Assembly: GCA_947501475.1 (NCBI GenBank)
Contig: CANMWA010000001.1
Coordinates: forward strand, 248,001-312,000
DNA: 64,000 nt
From: an uncultured Aquimarina sp.
GTDB taxonomy: Bacteria; Bacteroidota; Bacteroidia; Flavobacteriales; Flavobacteriaceae
Direction of reading: 5' to 3'
The translations under genes were made by a program, and so were the position numbers. Numbering within the stretch: the first letter of the stretch is position 1; each line of letters opens with the position of its first letter. The notes beneath the pieces are model-generated. The model was not told where the DNA came from and made no database searches. It was given only the letters and a program-made list of their open reading frames with translations. Positions 18,842 to 27,976 of this stretch are shown piece by piece.

Positions 18842-20008
18842 ATGGATAATTATTTAACAATAATTAAAAAATACCTTGAAGGGCATATATCATCTTTAGA
18901 AAAAGAAGAATTAAAGCAATGGTTAGCAGAAGATGTAGAAAACGAGATACTTTTTAAAAGAGAAATAAGGAATTGGTATACTACAAAAGAAGAACAACAA
19001 ACCGAGCCAGATAAAGCATATGAACGTTTTATAAAAACTATAGAACCAAAAGAAACAAAAGTAATTTCGTTAAAACCCTGGATAAAGGTTATAGCATATG
19101 CAGCAGTTTTAACAGGAATACTTTTCGGAGCATATTATTATACCACAGACAATCAATCTTCGCTTAGAACTAATCCAGAGATCGTAGAAGTTGATTCGAC
19201 CCCATTAGATAAGATCAAAATTGTGCAAGGCAATGGTACAATTACATATATGGATTTTGATGATACGTCTAATATTGTAGATCCACAGGGAAATTTGGTT
19301 GTTAAGAAAGAGCAGCATCAATTGGTGGTTCAAAGTAATACTGCAATAGCTAAGGTAGAGTACCTTGAAATTTCTATCCCTAAAGGGAAAATATTTCAGC
19401 TTACCTTATCAGACGGAACCAAAGTATGGTTAAACGCAGCCAGTACCCTAAAATTCCCTCAACACTTTACATCTTCAGACAAAAATAGGTTGGTATATCT
19501 TGAAGGAGAAGCCTTTTTTGATGTAACAACAAACAAAGCACAACCTTTTATCGTAAAAACAGGAGCAATTGATGTCGAAGTATTAGGAACACAGTTTAAT
19601 GTATCATCTTATACAGAAGATAATACCGTAAAAACAACTCTGGTAGAAGGAGCAGTTGCGGTTAATGACCCTAACAGTAATACCAATATGTTGAAATTGA
19701 CACCAAATTATCAAGCAGTATATACTAAAGGCGACAAGCTTTTACAACAAAAGAGAGTAAATACTGCAGTATTTACATCCTGGATGCATAGAAAGATTAT
19801 GTTGCAAGATGAATCTTTTGCCGAGGTATCTAAAAGAATTGAACGTACCTATGATGTAGAGATTGAAAGTCAAAATGAAAAATTAAACAATACACGTTTT
19901 ACAGGAGAATTTGATATAGAAAATGTACGACAGATCCTAAACGTATTTTCTGAAACAATAGCGTTTACATATGTTATAAAAGATAAGAAGATTACAATCA
20001 ACCCATAA
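18842..20008 (+). CDS. FecR-family anti-sigma factor
   Basis: 388 residues. The cytoplasmic N-terminal sigma-binding part is residues 1-78, a single membrane helix is at ~81-100 ('VIAYAAVLTGILFGAYYY'), then the periplasmic FecR domain (~170-270, with 'LPDGT'-like 'TLSDGTKVWLNAASTLKFP') and a C-terminal DUF4974 domain (~315-388, 'FAEVSKRIERTYDVEIES'). It binds the ECF sigma factor and relays the signal from the STN domain of the TonB receptor encoded next. It is divergent from the sigma gene and 84 bases upstream of the receptor gene. Confidence 0.93.
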   Translation: MDNYLTIIKKYLEGHISSLEKEELKQWLAEDVENEILFKREIRNWYTTKEEQQTEPDKAYERFIKTIEPKETKVISLKPWIKVIAYAAVLTGILFGAYYYTTDNQSSLRTNPEIVEVDSTPLDKIKIVQGNGTITYMDFDDTSNIVDPQGNLVVKKEQHQLVVQSNTAIAKVEYLEISIPKGKIFQLTLSDGTKVWLNAASTLKFPQHFTSSDKNRLVYLEGEAFFDVTTNKAQPFIVKTGAIDVEVLGTQFNVSSYTEDNTVKTTLVEGAVAVNDPNSNTNMLKLTPNYQAVYTKGDKLLQQKRVNTAVFTSWMHRKIMLQDESFAEVSKRIERTYDVEIESQNEKLNNTRFTGEFDIENVRQILNVFSETIAFTYVIKDKKITINP

Positions 20009-20017
20009 AATAAGAAA

Positions 20018-20037
20018 GGAAGTGCTACAACACTTCC
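20018..20037 (+). other. Short hairpin between fecR and the TonB receptor gene
   Basis: GGAAGTG (20018-20024), a 6-base loop and CACTTCC (20031-20037) form a perfect 7-bp stem just after the fecR stop. There is no T-run, so it may be a processing or attenuation element rather than a terminator. Confidence 0.4.
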
Positions 20038-20092
20038 CCTTACGGTTTGATTATTATTTAACTGAGTACTAAAAACCAAACTTTTCAAAATT

Positions 20093-23000
20093 ATGAAAAA
20101 AAAGGGAAATCGTACGCTATTTTCAAATTTAGCGCACAAATCAATCGTATTAAAAATGAGGCTTACACTTGTTTTATTTTGTTTTTCCATCTTTCAGATG
20201 ATGGCAACTTCGGGATTTTCGCAAGGCAAAATAGAGCTTGATTTTAAACAAACACCGATCACAGAAGTATTAGAAGAAATCAAAAATCAAACGTTTTACA
20301 AGTTCTTCTATATCAGTGATGAGGTAAATCTTGATCAAACAATTTCTATCAAGGTTAATAAAGAAACTATAGATAAAGTACTATCCTTACTCTTTGAGGA
20401 TACTGATATTTCATATACTATAGTCGGAAAACAAGTAATCTTAAAAAAAGCTTCTTTAACTAAAGAAAAACTTAAATTACAAAGAGAGATCAAAGGAAAT
20501 GTAAAAGATGCTTCAGGAAGCCCATTACCCGGAGCAAATATATTGGTAAAGGGAACTACAATTGGAGCACAAACAGATTTTGAAGGAAATTTTACAATTA
20601 ATTTACCAGGTGACAATAATGTCATAGTGATTTCATACATCGGTTTTGAAACCGTAGAAATTGATCTTACGGGAAAAGATTTTGTGGATGTGACGCTTAA
20701 AGACGCTTCAGCGCAACTCGATGATGTTGTGATTGTAGGCTCTAGAAACCCTAGTCGAACTGCTACAGAAACAGCTGTACCTATAGATGTGATAGATATT
20801 ACACAAATAGCTACACAAGGACCTCAAACTTCTGTAAATGAGATTCTTAATTATGTAGCGCCATCTTTTACATCACAAACGCAAACGGTTTCTGACGGGA
20901 CAGATCATATCGATCCAGCATCGTTACGTGGATTGGGGCCTGATCAGGTATTGGTATTAATTAATGGAAAAAGAAGACATAACACAGCATTAGTAAATGT
21001 AAATGGTACTGTCGGTGCAGGTAGTGTGGGTACAGATTTAAATGCAATCCCAACAGCGGCCATACAACGTATAGAAGTGTTACGAGATGGAGCTGCTGCA
21101 CAATACGGATCAGATGCAATTGCAGGGGTAATTAATATTGTATTAAAAAAAGGCACGAATCAGTTGGATCTTACATTAACTACGGGTGCTAATTTTAGCG
21201 AAAACTCAAATCAATTTGATGGCGGGAGCGATGGTGAAAAAGTAGTGCTAGATGTGAATTACGGATTGCCAATAGGAGATAACGGAGGGTATATCAATTT
21301 TACGGGATCTTTATCTACCAGGGAACCTGCATTACGTAACAAAGATTATCAAGGAGATATTTTTAGAGGATTTCATGGGGCAGAACGTGTATTTGCAACT
21401 GGTGGAGGAAATGTTGCAGAAATGACATTAGCAGATTATCAAACAGCTGCACAAGGAATCACGTATCTTGATCAGACTACCAGAGACCAAATCGCAACCT
21501 TAAATGTTACAGATCCTACAGACATAGATACATTTAGAGGATTATTGGATTTTGATGCAGATGAAAATGAGCTAACTGCTAGAGGATTAACCAGAACCGA
21601 TTTTAGATTTAAAGTAGGTACAGCAAAATTAAGAGAAGGTAAGTTTTTTGCTAATATGGCAATTCCACTTGGTGAAGATGCAGAGTTCTATAGTTTTGGA
21701 GGTATAAGTTATCGACAAGGATTGGCATCAGGGTTTTATCGTAGACCAGCACAAGGTGATGGTCGTGCTAATACCCCAGCTTTTCCTAATGGATTTTTAC
21801 CCAATATAGGAACAGATATCGTAGATAAATCTATTGCCCTAGGGGTCAAAGGAAAAGTAAAAGACTGGAATATTGATTTCTCTAACACCTATGGGATCAA
21901 TATATTCGATATAACTGTTGGTAACTCAAGTAACGGAACATTAGGAGTAGCTACACCAAGAACTTTTGATGCAGGTGCGCTTAGCTTTATGCAGAATACT
22001 ACAAACCTGGATATTGGTAAATTTCATGAAGATATTTTTAGCGGATTGAATGTTGCTTTGGGAGCCGAGTATAAAGTAGAAAATTATTCAATTACTGCAG
22101 GAGAAGAAGCATCTTACACAAGTTATGATACCAACGGAAATATAGTTACTAGCACAACACCAGATACTGATCTAGTACGTAATAATTTTACGGGTGCAGC
22201 ACTTGGTGGAGGCTCTCAAGTATTTAGAGGATATGATCCTAATAATGAAACCGATAAATTTAGAAATAGTATTGCAGGGTATATTGATCTAGAGGCCGAT
22301 TTTACAGAGCAATGGTTAGTAAGTCTAGCTGGGAGATATGAAAACTTCTCAGATTTTGGAGACACGTTTAACTATAAGTTAGCAACGCGATATAAAATCA
22401 CAGAAAACTTTTCGATTCGGGGGGCAAATAGTACAGGTTTTAGAGCGCCATCATTACATCAGCAATTTTTTAGCAGAACAAGTACAGTTTTTGTAGATAA
22501 TCAACCTTTTGAGCAAGGTACTTTTACTAATGACAGTAGAGCGGCTGCATTAATTGGTATTGCAAAGCTTAAAGAAGAAACATCAAGTAGTTTTAGTTTG
22601 GGGCTTACTGCCAAAGTTCAGAGTTTTACCTTTACTGCAGATGCATATTTAATTAATATTGATGATAGAATTGTATATAGCGGAAGCTTTGGAAACGGAG
22701 GAGATGCAGAGCTAACACAAATATTTGAAGATGCCGGAGCAACCAGTGCTCGGTTCTTTGTAAATGCTATAGATACACAATCACAAGGTGTGGATGTGGT
22801 AATTTCTCATAAAGCAAATTTTGGAGAAAATACTACCCTTAAAAATGATCTTTCAGGAACTTTTGCAGAAACCGAAGTCGAAGAAATTCGTGTTCCACAA
22901 AGAATTGCCAATGCAGGACAAAGTGGTAATTTCTTTGATGGGCAAGAAGAAGCTTTTTTAACCCTGGCCCAACCCAGAACAAAGATAAGTCTTACTAATG

Positions 23001-23335
23001 TACTATCCTTTGGTAGATACGATGTGTTATTGCGTAATGTGTTTTTTGGCGAGGTAACAGATCCTGATGATTTTAATGGAGATCTTAGAGTAGAAGGAAC
23101 TACTGTGAGTGATGATGCTGTATATGGAGGAAAAGTAGTTACTGACCTTTCTTTTTCTGCAAAACTTTTAGAAAACCTTAATATTACTATAGGTGCCAAT
23201 AATTTGTTAGACGTCTATCCAGATGAGAATAGAGAAGGAGGAACAGCTGGCGATCAATTTGTATACTCTAGAAGAACATCTCAGTTCGGGTATTCGGGTA
23301 GATTTTTATTTGCGAGAGTTAATTTTAGCCTTTAA
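20093..23335 (+). CDS. TonB-dependent receptor with N-terminal STN signalling domain (FecA-like)
   Basis: 1080 residues. Order: signal peptide 1-44; STN (secretin/TonB short N-terminal) domain ~46-115, '[19 protein letters not shown]'; carboxypeptidase-like regulatory domain ~125-205, '[20 protein letters not shown]'; TonB plug ~220-345, '[18 protein letters not shown]' and '[20 protein letters not shown]'; 22-strand barrel to the end, finishing in an outer-membrane '[10 protein letters not shown]' strand. The STN domain contacts FecR, so ligand binding would activate the adjacent ECF sigma factor. There is no SusD gene behind it, which argues against a glycan SusC pair; an iron-chelate, heme or other scarce ligand is possible but unproven. 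Confidence 0.93.
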   Translation: MKKKGNRTLFSNLAHKSIVLKMRLTLVLFCFSIFQMMATSGFSQGKIELDFKQTPITEVLEEIKNQTFYKFFYISDEVNLDQTISIKVNKETIDKVLSLLFEDTDISYTIVGKQVILKKASLTKEKLKLQREIKGNVKDASGSPLPGANILVKGTTIGAQTDFEGNFTINLPGDNNVIVISYIGFETVEIDLTGKDFVDVTLKDASAQLDDVVIVGSRNPSRTATETAVPIDVIDITQIATQGPQTSVNEILNYVAPSFTSQTQTVSDGTDHIDPASLRGLGPDQVLVLINGKRRHNTALVNVNGTVGAGSVGTDLNAIPTAAIQRIEVLRDGAAAQYGSDAIAGVINIVLKKGTNQLDLTLTTGANFSENSNQFDGGSDGEKVVLDVNYGLPIGDNGGYINFTGSLSTREPALRNKDYQGDIFRGFHGAERVFATGGGNVAEMTLADYQTAAQGITYLDQTTRDQIATLNVTDPTDIDTFRGLLDFDADENELTARGLTRTDFRFKVGTAKLREGKFFANMAIPLGEDAEFYSFGGISYRQGLASGFYRRPAQGDGRANTPAFPNGFLPNIGTDIVDKSIALGVKGKVKDWNIDFSNTYGINIFDITVGNSSNGTLGVATPRTFDAGALSFMQNTTNLDIGKFHEDIFSGLNVALGAEYKVENYSITAGEEASYTSYDTNGNIVTSTTPDTDLVRNNFTGAALGGGSQVFRGYDPNNETDKFRNSIAGYIDLEADFTEQWLVSLAGRYENFSDFGDTFNYKLATRYKITENFSIRGANSTGFRAPSLHQQFFSRTSTVFVDNQPFEQGTFTNDSRAAALIGIAKLKEETSSSFSLGLTAKVQSFTFTADAYLINIDDRIVYSGSFGNGGDAELTQIFEDAGATSARFFVNAIDTQSQGVDVVISHKANFGENTTLKNDLSGTFAETEVEEIRVPQRIANAGQSGNFFDGQEEAFLTLAQPRTKISLTNVLSFGRYDVLLRNVFFGEVTDPDDFNGDLRVEGTTVSDDAVYGGKVVTDLSFSAKLLENLNITIGANNLLDVYPDENREGGTAGDQFVYSRRTSQFGYSGRFLFARVNFSL

Positions 23336-23377
23336 ATAGTAGATTTTTATTTCATTAATTCAGTTTTTATTTGTTAA

Positions 23378-23417
23378 AACAGGCAAGAGTGCATACTATT
23401 CTTGTCTGTTTTTCTTT
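23378..23417 (+). terminator. Intrinsic terminator of the TonB receptor gene
   Basis: AACAGGCAAGA (23378-23388) pairs with TCTTGTCTGTT (23400-23410) with one G-T pair and an 11-base loop, followed by a T-rich run to 23417. Confidence 0.8.
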
Positions 23418-23624
23418 ATCTGATTATCTATAAAAAAGAAAAAATTTCAAAATACAGAAGAAAATTGATTTTGATACGTCTAGAGTGATTATTGCCATAG
23501 ATGTATGGTGCTTTGTATTGTTAACAAGTCAAAAAAAAGCAATAAAAACAATATTTACCCATAGAAAAAATTTGTTAACAACCTGTTTTTTAACGAAAGA
23601 AATGTATTTTTACCACTTACATAA

Positions 23625-23632
23625 TATTTTTG
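23625..23632 (+). promoter_or_regulatory. Candidate -7 element for sprE
   Basis: TATTTTTG matches TAnnTTTG, 63 bases before the TTG start of sprE. No convincing -33 box. Confidence 0.35.
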
Positions 23633-23695
23633 TACACATAAATACACTAAAAAGTAAGTTTTTTAGTTATCACACTTATAATAAATTATCTGGCT

Positions 23696-26335
23696 TTGGG
23701 GAAAAAAATATCAAAAATCACGTTGGTATTGCTATTAGCAATCGTTGGACTTGCTTGTTCTCGTAAAAAAGACAAATTTGTAAATCGTACATGGCATGAC
23801 ATGACCACCAAAAACAATACCTTATACAATGGTCGATTAGCTTTTGATAAAGGACAAGTAGATGTCATTGAAACCTACAAAGATAACTTCTGGGAATTGC
23901 TTCCGGTAGAGAAAATGATTGTAAGTGAAGATGTTAGACTGCCCAACGAAGTATTAAATCAAAATTTTGATAGAGCCGAAGAGAAAGCTGTAAAAGCGAT
24001 CCAAAAACATACGATGCTTATTGATGGCAGGGAACGTAACCCTAAAATTGATGAAGCATTTTTGCTATTAGGCAAAGCCCGTTATTTTGAGCAACGATTT
24101 ATTCCAGCTCTAGAAGCATTTAACTACATTTTATATAAATACCCTGCTAGTAATACAATCAATCATGCCAAGGTTTGGAAGGCAAAAACCAATTTACGCC
24201 TGGATAATAATGAAAAAGCCATAGAAGACTTGAACAGGATGATCGAGCAAGAGTATATGAAACCTCAGGACTATGCCGATGCTGTTGCAATGATATCACA
24301 AGCGTATATTAATTTAAAAAGAAAAGATTCTGCAGTAACCTATATTAATAAAGCTGCAATTCATACCAAAAAACCTGAAGAAAAAGGGCGTTATCTATAT
24401 ATTAAAGGGCAATTACTTAATGATTTAGGATATAAAGACAGCGCAAATTATGCATTTAATCAAATTATAGATCTTAATAGGAGAACTCCTAGAAGATATT
24501 TAATGAATGCATACATGGCAAAGGCTAGAAACTTTGACTATGAAACCGGTAATAAAGAAGAGTTTTTAGAACTATTAACCGATTTAGAAGAAAATCGTGA
24601 AAACCGCCCTTTTTTAGATAAAATACACAATCAAAAAGCAGTATACTTCAAAAATTTAGACTCAATTGATCTAGCTATTGAATATTATAACAAATCATTA
24701 CGCACCAATTCTGATGATAAGTATTTAGAATCGATAAACTATTATACACTTGGTGATATAAGTTTTGACAGAAAAGAGTATGCTAATTCAGGAGCATATT
24801 ATGATAGTACCTTACAGCGAATGATTGTAGACTCTAAGCGATACAGAGTTTTAAAGAAAAAACGTGATAATCTTGATGATGTAATCCTCTATGAAGGAAT
24901 TGCAAAAACTAATGATAGTATCCTTACCGTTGCGGCAATGTCACCCGATGAGAGGATAGCCTATTATTCAGAATACACCGAAAAAATAAAAGCAAAAGCT
25001 ATAGCCGCAGAGAAAGCTGCTGAAATTGCAAAAATAAAAGGGCAATTACCAATAGCGCAAAGATTTAGACAGCCAGGAGCGCCATTACAATCTGATACCA
25101 AAGGTCCTAACCCAGGAGGAACATTTTACTTTTATAACCAAACCACAGTTGCATATGGTAAAACAGCCTTCAAACGAACTTATGGAAATAGAGAATTGCA
25201 AGATAACTGGCGAATTTCTAGTATTTCAAACCCTGGCGAAGCAATTGCTGAAGAAGAAACAGAAATAGAAGAATACTCGATAGATACAGATCCAGCTTTT
25301 GATCCACAAACGTATATAGCACAATTACCTACCGATCAAAATGTATTAGACAGTTTACAAACCGATCGCAACTTTGCATATTATCAACTAGGGGTGATTT
25401 ATAAAGAAAAGTTTCAGGAATATGGTTTGGCAATTGATAAGTTTGAAAACCTTCTTCAAAGTAACCCAGAAGAACGTTTGGTAGTGCCTTCAAAATATAA
25501 CCTATATAAAATCTACCTGGCTCAAGGTGATATAACGGCATCAAATAAATACAAGCAGGATATTATTAATAATTACGGAGATTCGAGATATGCTAAAATC
25601 CTTCAAAATCCCGAAGAAACCTTGCAAGATGATCAAAATAGTCCTAAATCAAGATATAATAGATTATTTAAAGATTTTCAAAATCAAAAATATGCATCTG
25701 TTATCAAAGAAAGCGATGAATTGATTACCAAATTTGGAGGAGATGAGGATTTTGTGCCCAAATTCGAGCTCTTAAAAGCCCAAGCTATTGGTCGTTACAG
25801 AGGTTTTGAGGCATATAAAGAAGCATTAAACTATGTGTCACTTAATTACCCACAAAGTCCTGAAGGTAAAAAAGCACAGATTATATATCAGGTAACTATA
25901 CCACAGATAGAAAATAATGCATTTATAACAGACCTGGATGAAGTAAAGAACTATAAACTAGTTTATCCTTTTTCTACATTAGGTAACAATCAAGCTCAAG
26001 GACTCAAAGAACATATAGAGCATATTATTAAAGAACTACGATACGATAAAATGAAAGTTTCTTTGGATGTATATAATAAAGATCAACAATTTGTAGTTGT
26101 ACATACCAGAAGAACTAAATTAGAAGCCGATGGCCTTGCCGAGTTAATGTCTTTAGGTAAAACTGAAGATACTAGAGGCGTAGACCTTACAAAATGGAAT
26201 AGAAAAAAGAAATATTATAAAAAAGTAGAGCAAACGTATTTTATGATTGCATCTGCTAATTATAGAATTCTTCAGATTCATAAAAATTTGGAAGAATATA
26301 AACAACCAGAAATAGAAGTAGAAACAGAACAATAA
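23696..26335 (+). CDS. sprE: SprE/PorW, TPR lipoprotein of gliding motility and type IX secretion
   Basis: 879 residues. Lipoprotein signal with lipobox 'GLAC' (Cys21), then 'SRKKDKFVNRTWHDMTTKNN' as in SprE/PorW proteins. Several tetratricopeptide units follow ('AFLLLGKARYFEQRFIPALE', 'YYQLGVIYKEKFQEYGLAID'), with a charged C-terminus. In Flavobacterium johnsoniae SprE, and in Porphyromonas PorW, this periplasmic lipoprotein is needed for type IX secretion, and in the former for gliding. The TTG start at 23696 is required to include the signal peptide; no ATG is near. The bactofilin gene follows after 22 bases. Confidence 0.85.
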   Translation: MGKKISKITLVLLLAIVGLACSRKKDKFVNRTWHDMTTKNNTLYNGRLAFDKGQVDVIETYKDNFWELLPVEKMIVSEDVRLPNEVLNQNFDRAEEKAVKAIQKHTMLIDGRERNPKIDEAFLLLGKARYFEQRFIPALEAFNYILYKYPASNTINHAKVWKAKTNLRLDNNEKAIEDLNRMIEQEYMKPQDYADAVAMISQAYINLKRKDSAVTYINKAAIHTKKPEEKGRYLYIKGQLLNDLGYKDSANYAFNQIIDLNRRTPRRYLMNAYMAKARNFDYETGNKEEFLELLTDLEENRENRPFLDKIHNQKAVYFKNLDSIDLAIEYYNKSLRTNSDDKYLESINYYTLGDISFDRKEYANSGAYYDSTLQRMIVDSKRYRVLKKKRDNLDDVILYEGIAKTNDSILTVAAMSPDERIAYYSEYTEKIKAKAIAAEKAAEIAKIKGQLPIAQRFRQPGAPLQSDTKGPNPGGTFYFYNQTTVAYGKTAFKRTYGNRELQDNWRISSISNPGEAIAEEETEIEEYSIDTDPAFDPQTYIAQLPTDQNVLDSLQTDRNFAYYQLGVIYKEKFQEYGLAIDKFENLLQSNPEERLVVPSKYNLYKIYLAQGDITASNKYKQDIINNYGDSRYAKILQNPEETLQDDQNSPKSRYNRLFKDFQNQKYASVIKESDELITKFGGDEDFVPKFELLKAQAIGRYRGFEAYKEALNYVSLNYPQSPEGKKAQIIYQVTIPQIENNAFITDLDEVKNYKLVYPFSTLGNNQAQGLKEHIEHIIKELRYDKMKVSLDVYNKDQQFVVVHTRRTKLEADGLAELMSLGKTEDTRGVDLTKWNRKKKYYKKVEQTYFMIASANYRILQIHKNLEEYKQPEIEVETEQ

Positions 26336-26357
26336 TTTTAAATTCCCCCCACACATT

Positions 26358-26813
26358 ATGTTTTCAGATAATAAAAAAGGAAGAGATCAAGGTATGACAG
26401 ATTTTTCTCGCAATCAAAACAAAATCTCAGAAGGAACAAAAATCGTAGGTGATATTGTTTCTGAAGGTGGTTTTAGGATAGAAGGTACTATCGAAGGAAC
26501 GTTTAAAACGACAGGCAAGGTAGTAGTAGGATCATCAGGATTTATTAAAGGTACACTAGAGTGCTCTGACGCAGATTTCGAAGGAAAGTTTGCAGGAACT
26601 CTTATCGTGACTAATACACTATCCTTAAAACCAACTGCACATATCGAAGGCGAAGTTACAGTAGGTAAATTAGCGGTAGAGCCAGGAGCAAACTTCAACG
26701 CATCATGTTCGATGAAAGGAGGCGTAAAATCCTTAAGTAAGCCAACACCATCAAGTGAGCAAAAGCCAGGACAACCACAACAACCAGCACGACCACAAGG
26801 TAAATTAGCATAA
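26358..26813 (+). CDS. Bactofilin (polymer-forming cytoskeletal protein)
   Basis: 151 residues. The central beta-helix (~30-115) is made of short turns such as 'GDIVSEGGFRIEGTIEGTF' and 'SSGFIKGTLECSDADFEGKF'. It is flanked by a polar N-terminal tail and a Pro/Gln-rich C-terminal tail. Bactofilins polymerise without nucleotide and organise envelope enzymes or surface structures. It lies directly behind sprE and ahead of the ATP synthase genes; co-transcription with sprE suggests that it may position the motility or secretion machinery (inference). Confidence 0.9.
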   Translation: MFSDNKKGRDQGMTDFSRNQNKISEGTKIVGDIVSEGGFRIEGTIEGTFKTTGKVVVGSSGFIKGTLECSDADFEGKFAGTLIVTNTLSLKPTAHIEGEVTVGKLAVEPGANFNASCSMKGGVKSLSKPTPSSEQKPGQPQQPARPQGKLA

Positions 26814-26904
26814 ATCACTTAGATCGCTGTGTTTGCTTTATTGAGTCATTTCACTTAATTTAGAGGTTATAAAAATTAATAGTATAACTTATAAATTAGT
26901 GCAG

Positions 26905-27090
26905 ATGAAAATACTCGATAAAAATCAATTACAGACTATTCAAGGAGGAATTTCTGCCCATGGTATTGGAGGAGGAACTGGAGAAGGTAGGAGAACAGTA
27001 GTAAATCCATCTTTATTAATTAACCTAGAAGATATAGGGATTAGGTATTCTGGTCATGGTATTGGAAATGGAACAGGGGAGAGACCCTGA
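26905..27090 (+). CDS. Putative double-glycine-leader peptide with an internal repeat
   Basis: 61 residues. N-terminal 'MKILDKNQLQTIQGG' is a short double-glycine leader of the kind cut by C39-peptidase ABC exporters; cleavage after Gly15 would leave a 46-residue peptide. The mature part begins and ends with near-identical units, residues 17-27 'SAHGIGGGTGE' and 49-59 'SGHGIGNGTGE' (9 of 11 the same), with a hydrophobic middle. It has no cysteine. No exporter, protease or modification enzyme is nearby. The ATG at 26905 is preferred to a GTG two codons upstream. Bacteriocin or signalling function is speculative. Confidence 0.6.
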   Translation: MKILDKNQLQTIQGGISAHGIGGGTGEGRRTVVNPSLLINLEDIGIRYSGHGIGNGTGERP

Positions 27091-27197
27091 TTAGAAAAGA
27101 TATCCTCATTTCATATAGACAGAAGCACTATTTCTAGAACCTTTTGTTGTTTTCTTTATATAATCGATGTGCGGTAGATAAATCGTTATATTTGATT

Positions 27198-27431
27198 ATG
27201 GATGCGAACAAAAAACCTGATAAAAATCAATTTAGAAAATATGTTGCTTTGACAGGGATAGCCTTTCAGATGGGAGCTACCATATTCTTATTTGCATATA
27301 TAGGAGAAAAGCTAGATGCCTATTATATGTTTGAAGAGAAATGGCTTACCATAGTTTTTGTTCTTTTAGGAGTTGCAATTTCTCTTTATATGGTAATTAA
27401 ACAATTAAACAAAATCAATAAGTCTAATTGA
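27198..27431 (+). CDS. atpZ: AtpZ/AtpI-family protein
   Basis: 77 residues, two membrane segments ('FQMGATIFLFAYIGEKLD' and 'WLTIVFVLLGVAISLYMVIK'), with the family GxxxD pattern in 'GEKLDAYY'. AtpZ/AtpI proteins sit ahead of atpB and are linked to ATP synthase assembly and to Mg2+ or Ca2+ supply. The ATG at 27198 gives the usual short charged N-terminus (MDANKKPDKN); an upstream TTG frame extension looks unlike the family. It is the first gene of the atp region. Confidence 0.82.
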   Translation: MDANKKPDKNQFRKYVALTGIAFQMGATIFLFAYIGEKLDAYYMFEEKWLTIVFVLLGVAISLYMVIKQLNKINKSN

Positions 27432-27476
27432 TTTTGAAGCATAATTTATTTTCTTTGCAAAATATTTATATAAGGT

Positions 27477-27854
27477 ATGCTTCAAAAAGTATTTAAATTC
27501 ACAGGTCTTTTAATAGCTATAGTTATTGGGACCTATTTTTTGCATAAAACAATTGCAAGTCAAGCTTTTTTAAGCGAAAATCTTGATATAATCAACTTGG
27601 CATATTTATTTAACGCAGGGTTTACTTTCCTATTTACCACAACGATAATTTTACTTAGTAAAAAGTATAAAGACCAAATTGGTTTTATCTTCTTGGCAGG
27701 TAGTTTTATTAAAACAGGGATCTTTTTGGCCCTAATTAAAGTAAATAATGTAGAAATTGATAAAAATGTATTCCTTGATTTCTTCATCCCCTATATAATA
27801 TGTTTAATTCTCGAAGTTTATTATGTTTCTAGAATGCTAAAATCAATTAAATAA
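27477..27854 (+). CDS. DUF6168-family small membrane protein in the atp cluster
   Basis: 125 residues with four hydrophobic segments. It resembles the flavobacterial DUF6168 proteins found between AtpZ and AtpB. In position and size it recalls the AtpI/AtpQ-type accessory proteins of other phyla, so a helper role in Fo assembly is plausible but inferred. It is 45 bases from atpZ. Confidence 0.65.
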   Translation: MLQKVFKFTGLLIAIVIGTYFLHKTIASQAFLSENLDIINLAYLFNAGFTFLFTTTIILLSKKYKDQIGFIFLAGSFIKTGIFLALIKVNNVEIDKNVFLDFFIPYIICLILEVYYVSRMLKSIK

Positions 27855-27935
27855 TTGATTTTTAGTTAATTATGTGTTTTTAATTAATCTCAAACTTATT
27901 TAACTAAAATAGTTTAAGAATCTAACTTAATTATG

Positions 27936-27943
27936 TACATTTG
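27936..27943 (+). promoter_or_regulatory. Candidate -7 element for atpB
   Basis: TACATTTG matches TAnnTTTG, 33 bases before the ATG of atpB. It overlaps an alternative TTG start at 27941, which argues for the ATG at 27977. Confidence 0.5.
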
Positions 27944-27976
27944 CACCCAAATTTAGGAACCGAAATTGTATACGTA

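Larger units (their letters stand above)
23336..23695. other. 360-base gene-free stretch between TonB receptor and sprE
   Basis: Very AT-rich. It holds the receptor terminator (23378-23417) and a candidate -7 element (23625-23632) for sprE. A frame open at 23485-23766 has no coding character and runs into the sprE signal sequence; it is not called. Confidence 0.6.

Noticed and set aside
22807..23199. 130-codon frame antisense to the TonB receptor gene
   Set aside because: Lies wholly inside a strongly supported barrel-coding region; no independent start signal.
20093..23335. SusC/RagA-type glycan importer
   Set aside because: No SusD gene follows and the N-terminal STN domain with adjacent FecI/FecR genes points to a FecA-like signalling receptor.
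23485..23766. 93-codon frame upstream of and overlapping sprE
   Set aside because: It overlaps the sprE signal-peptide region, has poor coding composition and no recognisable family; sprE clearly uses the other frame.
26414..26818. 134-codon frame antisense to the bactofilin gene
   Set aside because: A shadow of the bactofilin gene; its residues simply mirror that gene's codon pattern.
27187..27194. TATATTTG upstream of atpZ as a promoter
   Set aside because: It ends 3 bases before the atpZ ATG, so transcription would begin inside the gene.
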